From Heterotrichella gracilis (taxonomy: Eukaryota > Sar > Xanthophyceae > Tribonematales > Xanthonemataceae): DNA of 46,898 bases. A model generated the notes under the pieces. That model worked only from the letters and a program-made list of their open reading frames with translations. It had not been told where the DNA came from and did not search any database. The DNA is taken from assembly GCA_032358255.1 (NCBI GenBank), contig JAULBX010026485.1, forward strand, positions 1-46,898, read 5' to 3'. Shown here piece after piece: positions 13,201 through 25,200 of this stretch (the first letter of the stretch is position 1; the number at the start of each line of letters is the position of its first letter). A program made the translations under genes and the position numbers.

Positions 13201-16200
13201 AGCAGCCACCACCCGTGGCAGCCGAGCCTACTCCCACCGTGGAGCGCAGCGTGCTTGAGGTCCCTGCTTCAGTCCAGCACGCAGCCCTTGCCCATGAAGC
13301 ACCACATGGCACTGTCACCCAGCCCACCGCCCAGCGCCAGGCAGAGCTGTCGCATGCGCTGGATGCCGCTATTGCAGCGGACGTCGGCATGCAGGCGGGG
13401 GCGGGGGCGATGGCCGCCAAGGCGTTCACCGCATCGCACCCAGAGACCCCAGTCTCACCTCCCCCTGTCTTCCGCATGGCGCCCGCCACAGCTGCGCTTG
13501 CCAGCGAGATGGCACAGGCGCTGAATGGCGCCATGAAGGCCGACACCGGCATGCAGGCGGGGGCAGGGGCTATGGCCGCAGCGGCGTATGCTGCTAAGCA
13601 ACCACCGCGAGACGTCGCGGGCGATGTTCTCTCGTCCAGCCTCTCTGACAGTGCACTGCCAGCAGAGGATGGTAGCCAGGCGGGCTCAGACCCCACTGCG
13701 GTGCAAGGTGGTTTGGATAGCATGGGTGCTGGAGGTGTGCATGACGTGCTTGAGCTCCCCCCCAGCCAGCAGTATGCGGCGCTGGCCAAGGACGCCCTGC
13801 AGTTCAAGAGTGTGCAGCCCGGTGCTGAGCTGCGTGCCGAGCTAGCTGCTGCGCTGTCGGATGCGACAGTCGCTGACACCCGCCTGCATGCGGTGGGGGG
13901 CGGGGAGGAGGAGGGGGTGGCGGGAGGTGAGTGGGGTGGCAAGGAGTTTTGGGAGGCCAAGGTCTGATTTGCTTGCACCTGTGATGTTGCTTTTGCCGGC
14001 AGTGTGTATGTGGGGCATGGCCTCAACATGCAAGGCATGCATGCTTAATTTAGGTTCTTGTATTCCAGCACTGCAGCCAGAATGGTTGTCAGTTCTGCAG
14101 AGCGCACGTCATGTTAATCAAACGATGCTTGACCAAGTTGTGAGGTGCCACTTGTGTGGACGTGAATGTGAATGGAGGCCAAGTTGGTTGTTTTGATGCT
14201 GCTTGCAGGCCAAGGGGGCGTGCACCGATCAATGAAGCTGGAGGCCAAGCAGGCGCTGTCGTCTGCGGCACTGGCGTCTGAGGTGGCGGTGCGTGTCCAA
14301 AACCCTGTGGGCGCACACATGACCCTGCATGGATGCCCACTCTGGAACCCTAGGCCCTCAACCTGTAGCAAATAAAGGACCGTTGGCACCTAATCATCCG
14401 CATGTGACAAAATATTTGCATCCCTCAGCTAATAAGGGGTATCCCCACGCCCTTCTTCATGCAAGAAGACTGCTGAGTATTTGAACTCTGCTTGCTCGTC
14501 AGTCACAATCACAGGACTGACTTGCTTCCTAGTGAATATGATACCTCATGCGATTGTCACAGTGTACTGAACCCTGTGTGTGTCCTGTGCAGGAGGCGCT
14601 CCAACCCGCCAAGACCAAAGATGACCAACTGCCGCCCACCACCACCACAGCCACAGCCACAGACACCACCACAGCCACCACCACAACCGAAGCCTCAGCC
14701 ACAGCCACAGCCACAGCCATATCCACAGCCACAGCCATAGCCACCATGCCCACGCTGGGGATGTCTTCCCAGCTGCCGCACGATGTGGTGCAGCAGCCTC
14801 TCCCCATCAGGTCCATATTGCCGGGCGACATGGACCACCAGGCCCTGCAAATGTCCTCGAAATTGCCACACGACATCCAGGACGCCCCTCTCGTTGTCGC
14901 CTCTACCCTGGCAAGCAACGTGCAGCAGCTACACATTACACCGCCTGGCCCCACGAGGGCGGAGGTTGCGGGTTTGATCGTGGGTGTTGCGGCGCCTGTG
15001 GAGGATCTTGAGGTGCACGACATCTCCGGACTGATTGAAGAGGTGCCGTCAGAGGGAGAGGTGCGCTGGACCCTGCCTCCAGGAGGAAACCCTAAAACCT
15101 AAACCCTGAAAAGAGTTAGAAGTAGCCTAGCCCCCACATCATCTGGGCAAAATCTGCTGAATGCCTGTTGGCGCGCATACCGCAGTTTGGGTATATGTTT
15201 GGTCAATCAATTCTCAACACATCAGGCAACCTCGTGCAAGGCGGGTCTCACACACGCTTGCAGCGTGGGGCCTGGGTGCCTGGGTGCACTCGGATGGCGG
15301 GTGAAAGGCTCTGGGCTGGGTACCTGCACTTTGCTGTGTGTTGTCGAGGGGGCCATGGCTGTGTGGGAGTACATGGCACAGTTGGAAAGGGGGCACCTTT
15401 GAATGGTCTCCTCTGATCCCGAGTGTGAATGGTTCCAGGAGGTTGCTACCACGCCCACCTCCCCACCACCAGCCGGCCCCGCCTCCCCAGCCGCCACCAC
15501 CCCACCAACCCATGCCCTGCCAGCCGATGCCATGTCACCTGCCCAGGCAGCGCCAGCAAACCTCCAGCCAACAGCTGCAATCCCAGAATCTGGTCCCCAG
15601 CCAGAACCTGTCCTCCCAGCTATCCCAGCACCCGATCCCCAGGTTCACACACACCTGCTGCCGCAGCAAGTTGCTGCACTGGCCGCTGCTGCGCAGTCCC
15701 TGGGTGAGCAGGCAAGGGAGATGCGAGCGGTGGTGGAGGGGAGGAGAGGGGAGGTGGCGGACATTGACCACAACATGCTGCAGGTGTGTGCGCGAACAAC
15801 CCCTGTACCCCTACCATAGGTGCCCTGAAGGGCGCATGCGCGGCGCCTGTGGTGCAGGTTTTAGTTGCTTATGGGTGTGCAGTGCCATGCTGTATGCGAA
15901 ACACATGCCAGGAATGTTGTGGTGTTTTAAATGGCCAACTAATGCTGTTACAATTCAATGCAGTGGTATGGGGAGGCACTGGAGCTGTGATAGGCATGCA
16001 CACCAAGTTGCATCCGCCCCTGCGCCTGGCTCCAACTGGTGGTGTGCATTACTGTAGCGCCACCCTGCCCTTGCAGACACGCAGGCATCCTGTAGGGCTC
16101 GATAGCTCCCCTCTGCCAGCGCAAAACCCTAAACCCTAACCCTGATGCCCCTGTCCCAGGCTGCTGCGGAGCTGACCGAGAGGCTGCTGGCGCATGCTGC

Positions 16201-19200
16201 GGAGCTCAACCAGGGGGTGGTGCAGGTGCGGGAGAAACCCTACTGAAACCCTACCATTAGTATGCGTAGGTTGTGGATAATGATTACTTACTACTAATCA
16301 CACACTTCAGGCTGTGCAAAACAGGCAGCATAGAAGGCTCGTAACCCCACAGAAAATCTTAAACCCCATGCACAAACCCCTTACCAGCGCCACCATGTGT
16401 AGGTGCAGCCCGCCTCCACCCCCACCACCTCGGCGGGCACAACAACAGCCACGCCATCCCCGGCACCCAAACCAGCTGTGGACAGCAACACAGAGGTGCC
16501 TGCAGCACAGCAAATAACCCCCAAGCCTACTGCGCACAGCCCTGCTGAGGCACCCCTGGTGGCGCAGTCCAGGCCCGGACCCCCCTCGGGCTCCTCCCAC
16601 GGCGCCGCTGTGGCCAGCACGTACGGTGTGGGTCCCCGGGGTGCGGCGCGGTCCGAGTCTGTTGGCCAGTTCCTCATCAAGCTGCGCACCAAGCAGGTGG
16701 GTGGGGTGATCGCATGCATGTACTGCAGTGTGGAGAGGGGGCGGGGGTGGGTAAGGGGCTGCAGTGCTGGTTTGTTGGGGCTGTCCAGAGTGTGGGTCGT
16801 AGGGTGGGGGAAGCAAAGGCGTGGGTGGGTGCAGCAGCGATGTTCTGGGGGCGTTTTGAGCTTGAGGGGTTTAAATTATAAGCTCCTCTTATGAGTCAAA
16901 TAATATGTTCAGTTCTGGATATTGTTGAAATTATGGGCGTTTTTTTGTGTATTGATTTTTTGCCCTGATTTCTTTCCCAGGCGCACCACACCATGCGCGG
17001 CGGCCAGCCCCATCTCTCCTCCGGCGCCAGCACCGCTGTTGACCCTGATCCTGAGGACCTGGTGGCGCGGCCAATCTGGAAGCTGGATGATGGCACGGTG
17101 GAGAAGGTGGGACAGGAGTTTCCTAGAGTGCTCATACCTACCCCCTTTGGAGGGTAGACGCTGCATCGATCAGGATTCCTGTCCTTGCATGACACTCCCA
17201 ATGTGACTACATTTTCTACATGGCCAGTCCTCGCCCAAGGATGTTAGCATGGGACCCTGCCGACAGGACCTCGTTTTATGATCATAGACCCTTCCACCCT
17301 TGATGACATTGTCTGCGCAGCTCATCCCCTCCCCTTCTGCCCACCCTCCCACCCACACGCATCTGACCACATTTCCCCCAATTCAGGATGCGGATGCCGA
17401 TGCGCTCCCCCACACCATCGGCGGGGTCTCCACCACCCTGGATACATTCACAAAGTGGTACAAGGCGGCGGTGGTGGGGCGCACATCGCCCCCCGCCGCC
17501 CCGCCCTCCATTTCCACTGACGCACCCCCCTCGCCAGACCCTGCGCTCGCCCACGCCATGCGCCTGGCGGATGAGCCAGGGGGGTTGTTGGACGATCTGG
17601 TTGCGCCGGCGGGGCAGGTGTTAGCGGTGGATGATGGGACAGTGCCCCAGGTGAGTTGTCAGTGCTCGGTATCTAGGAATATGGTTTCAACGCGCAGAGG
17701 GTACCCATGCCAAAGGGACAGCAAGCAACTTGCCTGCAGCATATGAAGCGCTTTGGAGACTTTGAGGTCGTTTCAGTATGGCAGGACGTATGTACTTCCT
17801 TGCTATGTGTGACCTGACCCCACTGTTGGCTTAATGCGTGCACATGGAGCGGGCAGAGCCCTGTACATCCGCCGGTACACCCAGTTGGCACAACAGAGCA
17901 AGCCCCAGCAGGCACATGCATTCCACCTTGTCGTCAACATACCTTTCCCCCCTTGCCCCCAGGAACCCGCTGACGACGAGCCCTCTCACACCATCGGCGG
18001 CGTCTCCACCACCCTGGACACATTCACAAAATGGTACAAGGGGACTGTGGAACGCAGCGCACTGCCCCCCGCCGCCCCCACCCCCACACCAGTGCCCCAG
18101 CTGCCCGGTGTGGATGGGGGGGAAAGGGCGATGGCGCACACGCGCAGCCTGAGCGCTGCCCAAGGGGGGCTAATGGACGACATGGTGGTGCCGGTGGCCC
18201 TGCCAGTGGCGGTGGATGATGGGACTGTGCCACAGGTAAAAAAACTAGCGCAAAACCCTTGGTGGGAAAAGCCATCCTCTAGTCCCAAATACTGAATCCA
18301 TAAGTATGAATTGCATGTGCCCCATAATTGTAAGCTGCAGTGCTTGATGCTTGGCAGCCCCAAGGGTGCCTTGCCGCCCATGCCCCTGGCTACCACACCT
18401 TGTATGCCCATCACAGACAGGACCTGGCATGGCCATCCAGTCACAGGTGAAAAGCAACCTCTCCTTCCTTGGCCAAACCCCCTTCCCACCTCTCCCTCAG
18501 GAGCCCTCGGATGACGAGCTCTCCCTCACCATTGGGGGTGTCTCCACCACCCTGGACACATTCACAAAGTGGCACAAGGAGAGCCTGGGAACCCACGACC
18601 CGCCCCTTGCCGTCCCCTCCACCACCGGCGCTGACGTTCCCACCTTGCTGCCACACGCGCGAGAGGAAGCCATGGGCAGTGCCCAGCGCTTGAGCGCTGC
18701 GAGTGTGGGTGTGGCTGATGATGTGGCGGTACCGGTGGCCCTACCGGTGGCGGTAGATGATGGCACAGTGCCACAGGTAAGCTTTTATGTTTGCATTCCC
18801 ATGGAAAACCATGGCCTCTCCACCCCTGATGACCCACCACCACCATGGTTGGCGGCTTCCATCATCTCTCGATTATGTGGGTTATGAGTGGCTTCAATTC
18901 CCTTCCCATGAAACACCCGCGAACCTGTCATTGGCATTGACGTACGTTCCTCCCCCTTGCCCCCAGGAACCCACTGACGACCAGCCCTCCCACACCATTG
19001 GGGGCGTCTCCACCACCCTGGACACATTCACAAAGTGGCACAAGGCGGCGGCGGTACTCAACGTACCAACCTCCGTTGCTGCTGATGCGCCCCCCCTGCC
19101 AATTGGAGATGCGCAAGGCCGGCCCACAGTCCACTCCCGCAGCCTGAGCGGGATTGGTTCGGAGGGTTTGGATAGGGTTTCTAGCGAGGTGCCGGCGGAT

Positions 19201-22200
19201 GTGAGGGACGCCGTGCAAGGTGAGCCGTTGTTGCCTAGGTGAAGAAGGGAAATGCTGTTAAGGTTCATGAAGCGACATGGCTGTGCATGGCGCCGTTCAA
19301 AATTGCGACGCAGTGGGGTGGATCTGGCATATATTGCGAATATTCGGTAGGATTGCCTCTGAGGGTTTGGATAAGGGTTTTGAGTTCGTAGGGAACTATA
19401 TGTGCATGCGTGCACCAACCTGCATGGTTCACCCCAACCCTTGTGTCCTGGCATTGCCCTCACTCCCCATGTAATCCCCACACCCACTCCGTGCAGATGC
19501 TTCCACCGATGGGCAACCACACGGCGCCACCTCAGCACCAACCCAGGTGGAGCCCATCGCTGAGAGTGAAGCGGTTGTTGCACCGGGCCAGACAGGTGGG
19601 GTGACACGCAACACCCTAAACCCTAACCCCTTGCATTCTCTGTGGGGCAACCCAGGGATTGCACCTTGCACCCAACCAGTCAGGTGTGGCCACAAGCATC
19701 GCCTGTGGAGAATGTGCATCCACACACCTGCACCACCAGCAACAATCAATGCTGTAGGCACTGCTGCATGTGCCTTGTGCATTTGTCCTCATCCTGCATT
19801 GGCATGGCTGCCGGCCGTGGCTCCCAGATGGCGGCTTTCCAGGCGGCTGTGAGTGACGGCTGGAACCTACGTAGCGAGCCAACCAACTCACAGACCCACT
19901 AGCCGACTGACTATGCTCTTTAAAAATGTTCACTTACTTGCATGGAGATATAAAAGAACGCTCCAAGCAGTCAGCAAATCAACCGCCATGCCCACTGTTT
20001 GCCAGCAGATGACTCTTCGCTCCACGACATTGCTGTCGCCTCGCATGCACCCACCGCCATGGCTGGCGGTGACCCCACTGCTGACATGGCGGCCATGCTT
20101 GAGCGCATGGAGAAGCAGCTAGTGCAGGAGCCGCAAGGGGCAGAGGGACTGGCCACCGACTGGGACGCACAGGTGCGGGGCAGAAATAACATTGTTGTTG
20201 TAATATGTTTGTGTCGACAGTGATGCCTGGCTTTGAAAACTGAAAAAAGTTAGAAATGTAATGGGTGTGGCGCCTTGTGTGGGAGGGACGCGTGCGGCAA
20301 TGATGATTGATTGCCAGTCACACGTGCTGTATCGTGGTTTTATTCTGCCTGGCGGCGCAGGCAGGGGTTACCCACTGGCGTGTGCAGATGCTATGCAGTA
20401 ACACTGGATGGCCAAAACAGCTTAAAGTGGTGATGAATGCATCCTGAAGGTTTCTCCCTTGCTGCAGTTCTCTAAGGATGCTGCCGCAGCCGCCACAGCC
20501 GCTACTCCCCCTGTTCCCTCCTCCCCTAGCCCTGCGGGTAATTCGCTCACCTTGCCGCCAGAGCCGCCTAAGCAAGGTGGGTCCTGACACACACCACTGT
20601 TTGATTGAGTTGGTCCTGCAGTGGTGCTGAAATAGGGGCTTGCAGAAAAGGTGCAAATTCAAACATGTTTCTGTATTTTTGGTGTGAAGAGGACCATGTG
20701 GTATTTCTATCATAATGAAATAAGATGGCTTGCTTATACCATGGATCCCCTTGCAGGCATCCACCCCGCAGCAGCGCACCTTGCCCTGGACGACCTGCAC
20801 GACGTGCTCTACTCCGTGCTGGCCGCGCACTTCAAGGCGCTGCCGCAACCCCAGGAGGGGTCAGGTTTGGCCCATGGCTCCGCGCACCACGACGATGTGG
20901 CGGCTGCGGCGGTGGCTGTGCAGCAACGCCTGGTGCAGGAGGCACTGAAAGGTAGGGGGGGATGGGATGAACCAGAATGAGTAGGAATAAATTTGATTTT
21001 GAAGTTGATTTGATTGCTGAAATGTGTGGCAGGCGTCTTTTTGGGGGGGATTGCATCATGCATTTGTGTGCACGCTGGTTGCCTTGTTTGTTGTTCGTTA
21101 GTGCTATTTTCCATGGACTGTTTTGTTGCTGCTCAAGTGCGTTCACCGCTTGCCATTGATTTCTCTATGCACTATTCTCCAATACCTTTCTGAGTCTCAT
21201 TGTTCCCCCACTTTGCAGCGCCTTCAGCAGAGGCGCCGGCACCAGGGGCACTGATGGTAAGCACCCCCTTTTTCACCTCCCTGCTCCTGGTTGCATCCAT
21301 CATCATCAAATAATGCATGCTGCATGTCCATGATGCCTTGTGCAAAATCCACCCCCTGCTTTTTTGCATGTCGCGTTGTCTGGCTTGTTTAGGGTAAGTC
21401 ATTGTTTAGGGTGAGCCAATGTTCATGGTAAGCCTAAGCTTAGCCCCAACCTGTCCACTTACCACCCAGGGTGGCTCTCTGCCCACGTCACCACCACATG
21501 CAGTTGAGGCCCTTGCACTCCTGTTAACCCACACCCTGCTGCCATGCCTCATTTGAACCTGTACCAGGCATTGTGAACCCTACACCCCAATCCACAGTCC
21601 CTAACTCCCGCCACCCACACCCTGCAGGCCGCCAAGGAGTGGCTGGCAGGCCGCGTCACCGACATGCTGCGCGCACGCAAGGACACCCAGCTGCGGGCCG
21701 CCTATGCCGCAGCCCACGGGAGCCACGTGTCCCTCTCCGACGGGCTGGAGTTTGAGATCCAGGAGTGGCCCGCGGTGCTGAAGGACCTTGAGTCGCTGCA
21801 CCTGGGGGCAGAAGTGGAGGAGAGAGAGGCAAAGGTGAGGCCATTTAGGACCCTATGTTTCGCCCCCAATGGCACAGGAGGGCTGGGCTGACTGATGATT
21901 AGTCCCATGCGCTCCTGCAGTGCAGCCAGATTTCTTAAAACTTGCACAGTTGTCAGCTGAACATGTATCGGTGTCTACAGGACACTGATAGAGAAAAACT
22001 CCACAATTGTTCGAATCCCAGACCCCTTCACTCCTGTTTCACCCACCCCATCATCTGGCGCAGGTTGAGGCGATGATCGACTCGCGGCTGAGCTTCAACG
22101 GCAGGCTGAGCGGTGAACAGGCGGCGGACCTGGCGCCCAAGGGGCAGGACCTCAAAAAGGTGGGGAGGGGACACAATGCCCATGGCAATTGAACACAACC

Positions 22201-25200
22201 CATGGCGTTGGCAGGGAGCACCAGCTTGGTCATCTACACGCGGTCTGTGCCTGTGGCTAGCACACTATGATAATAATGTAAATATGTTTTATAATAAAAT
22301 AACTACTAAATCTTATATTTATTCACTTTTATTCTTCTGATGCTAAAGCGTGCCTGGCTAATACCGCTGCCCCGGCCCCTCCTTTGGCTATCCAGGTGAA
22401 CCTGGTTGAGTTTGAGTCTGAGCTGGGCCACCTTGCCCGCCTGACCCACCTGCAAGGCTGGGACAGCGCCAAGGGGGAGGTAACACTGGAGCCGCTGGAG
22501 GAGGTGCCGGAGCCACTGGACGCACCAGGTAGGCTACTGCAGGGTAAACTGGACAGGGCACGTACACATCCACTTCTAGATTAGGGAAAGGGTTAAGGGT
22601 AGTATATAGCTACTGCTTGTAGCAAGGCTGGCACAAGCCTTGTCCAGGGCTTTGCAGGGTTGCCATTGCACTACGCTGCTTCAGCATCATGAGGCTATCA
22701 ACCAGTATTCAATGCAGCGCCCCGCGCCCTGCCCATATGCTATGGGCTCCGGCCCTCACCAGCCGCAGCCAAACGCCAGCCCCACCCACGCCGCCCCTCC
22801 CATATGTCCAGGCACCGCCCTCCCCCCGGGGGCCACCCGCCAGCGCCCCTCCGTCCAGCGCAGGGGCTTGGACGACGTCACGGAGTGTGGGGACTGCAAC
22901 TACGGGTTCCCCTCCCCGCCCCCCGCCCCCCCCACCCCCCCCTCGCCCCCCACCATCGTGGACGACTACCCCATCCTCATCGCCGACACCCTTGTGTCCA
23001 TCAATCCCAGCCTGCCCCCGCTGGTGGTCAAGTTCCCGCCCATCAACCTGCCATCGCTCAACCTGGTGCGGCCACAACCACGCTGCAAAAAATAGAAAAC
23101 AAACAAGAATCAAGACCCTGAACCCTGCCATCTGTTAACAGAGTAATAGTAATTATTATTGCTATTCACATAGCAAGCCAGCTGTGGACAGCCTAGGACC
23201 TCTGAGAAGAAATCGACCCCGCGCCTTGTCAACTTGCATGCTTGCACCCACGCCCATCACCACTGCCCCACCACCGTGCACACACGCATGCTCACCCCGC
23301 CCCCTTCCCCTGCTTCCCCAGCCCACGCAGCTCATCATCCCCCTGTCGGGGATAGTGCCTGTGGCGCAAGCCCCCTCGGAGGAGTCCGCGCTGCGCCTGC
23401 TCAACTCCATCAACGCCAAGGGGGTCAAGGCGGTGCAGCGGAGCACGCAGAGCGTGATGCGCAGGTGGGGGGGTGGAGCCAGGGTGCTAGGGTGTGGGCT
23501 GGGGGTTTGAGCAAGGGCGGCGCTCGACTAGGGTCAGCATCGCAGGCTGAGTGCGGTGCAGCAGACGCACAGAGTTTGCTGCGTGGGTGGTGCGTGTGGG
23601 TTTAGGGTTTGGGTCATGGTTTGTGGTGCCTAGGGTTTGGTTTAGGGTTTAAACAAGGATTGCGGCGCCTAGAGTTTGGATCTGTAGGTTCTGTAAAGGT
23701 GGAGTGTGAGGAGATTTGCTTGAGGATGCTGGGCACCCCCGGAGGCAGGGTCTGCAGCACACATGCTCGTCTGCCTGGGTTTCGATCCTGTACAATCCCC
23801 TAACCCTCGCCTCCATTTGACTGACACCTGCCCCACCCGTGCCTCAGCCCCCAATCCACCACCCCCACCGAGCCAGTGGGTATCATCATCACCCTGCCCA
23901 CCACAACCCAGGAGGGCACTGTGGACCTCAGCGTGCTGGGGGTGCCCAGCATCCACATCCCAGTCATCCAATCGGTGAGCATAGCACGCACCGGTGCACA
24001 CCCTTTTCGGAGTTGAAACCCTTTGACTCTGAACCCCAGCAACAAATTTCAATTGCAGTGCATCCTGCTAAGGGAAGTCGTGGAACTGAGGGTATGGCAG
24101 TTTGAAACACCTACACTGCCGATGCCCACACCTCAACATTCCACAACACCCCATTCTGCTGCTGCCTACCTGATTTTACTGCACACACACCTTCAACCCC
24201 CCTCTCCCACAAACCGAACCCGCCCCCCCGCGCCACCATCATCGCACCATCGCTTGCCCGCAGATCCCCTTATCATCCCTCTCATCAAAATCTGCTCTTA
24301 CTTCCAACACCCCATTAAAGTACCCACCCACCCACCCACCCACACTTCTGTCCCTGCAGCTCAACGTCACCATATCGGTGATCGATCTCCAGTACTCACC
24401 CATCCGGGAGGTCAGGTCGGCCCCCCTCACAGACCTCAACGCCCCGCCACCCCCGCCACCCCGGCGGGGGGTGGGTGACGCCATCAAGAATGTGGACCGC
24501 ACGAACATACTAGTGACAGACGACACACAGGTAGGAAGGGATGGAGTCGGTGGCTGGGCGGTTGGGCTTTGGACCACGGTTTGCCAGTGTGCTGAAGGTG
24601 GAGTGAGGTGCATTGCAACTGTGGTGCTGCCTTGGGGGCAAAGCTGTGTTGTGGCAGGGTGCAATTGCTCTGGATGGGGGGTTGCTCACGTGGTGCTCGC
24701 ATGGGTGCAGGAGGCAACTCTTGACGCCTCACCGCCGCCGCCGCCACGCAAGAAGTCCCCACCACCACACAAGAAGTCCCCGCCACCACACAAGAAGTCC
24801 CCGCCACCACACAAGAAGTCCCCGCCACCGCACAAGAAGTCCCCACCACCACACAAGAAATCCCCGCCGCCACACAAGAAATCCCCGCCGCCACACAAGA
24901 AATCTCCGCCACCACACAAGAAGTCCCCACCGCTAAAATCCACCAAAGCCACCCACCACCCACCACCACCCAAGAAGCACAGCCCGATTACAACCAAGTC
25001 CCCACCGCCCGCCAAGTCAATCACTAAACGCCCCCCACCCCATGTGACGACCCACAAACCACCACCCCACATGAGCCCCAGGAGGGCGTCGCCACCCCCT
25101 CCGGCCACCGCCAAGCTCCGCCCCCCACCCCGTCGCCCTCCACCCTCCACCACCCGCAAAACACAGGCTGCTGCCATCAGCCAGCAGGGGTTGGGAGGCA

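Noticed and set aside
12695-14038. A 447-codon - strand open frame rich in Ala, Ser and Cys
   Set aside because: It mirrors the alanine-rich + strand exon p, which chains in phase with its neighbours. The - strand frame has no splice partners or motif.
24262-24318. An extra exon reading PLIIPLIKICSYFQHPIK in the giant gene
   Set aside because: It has a good acceptor and resembles neighbouring segments, but its phase cannot join 24091 to 24360 without a frameshift.
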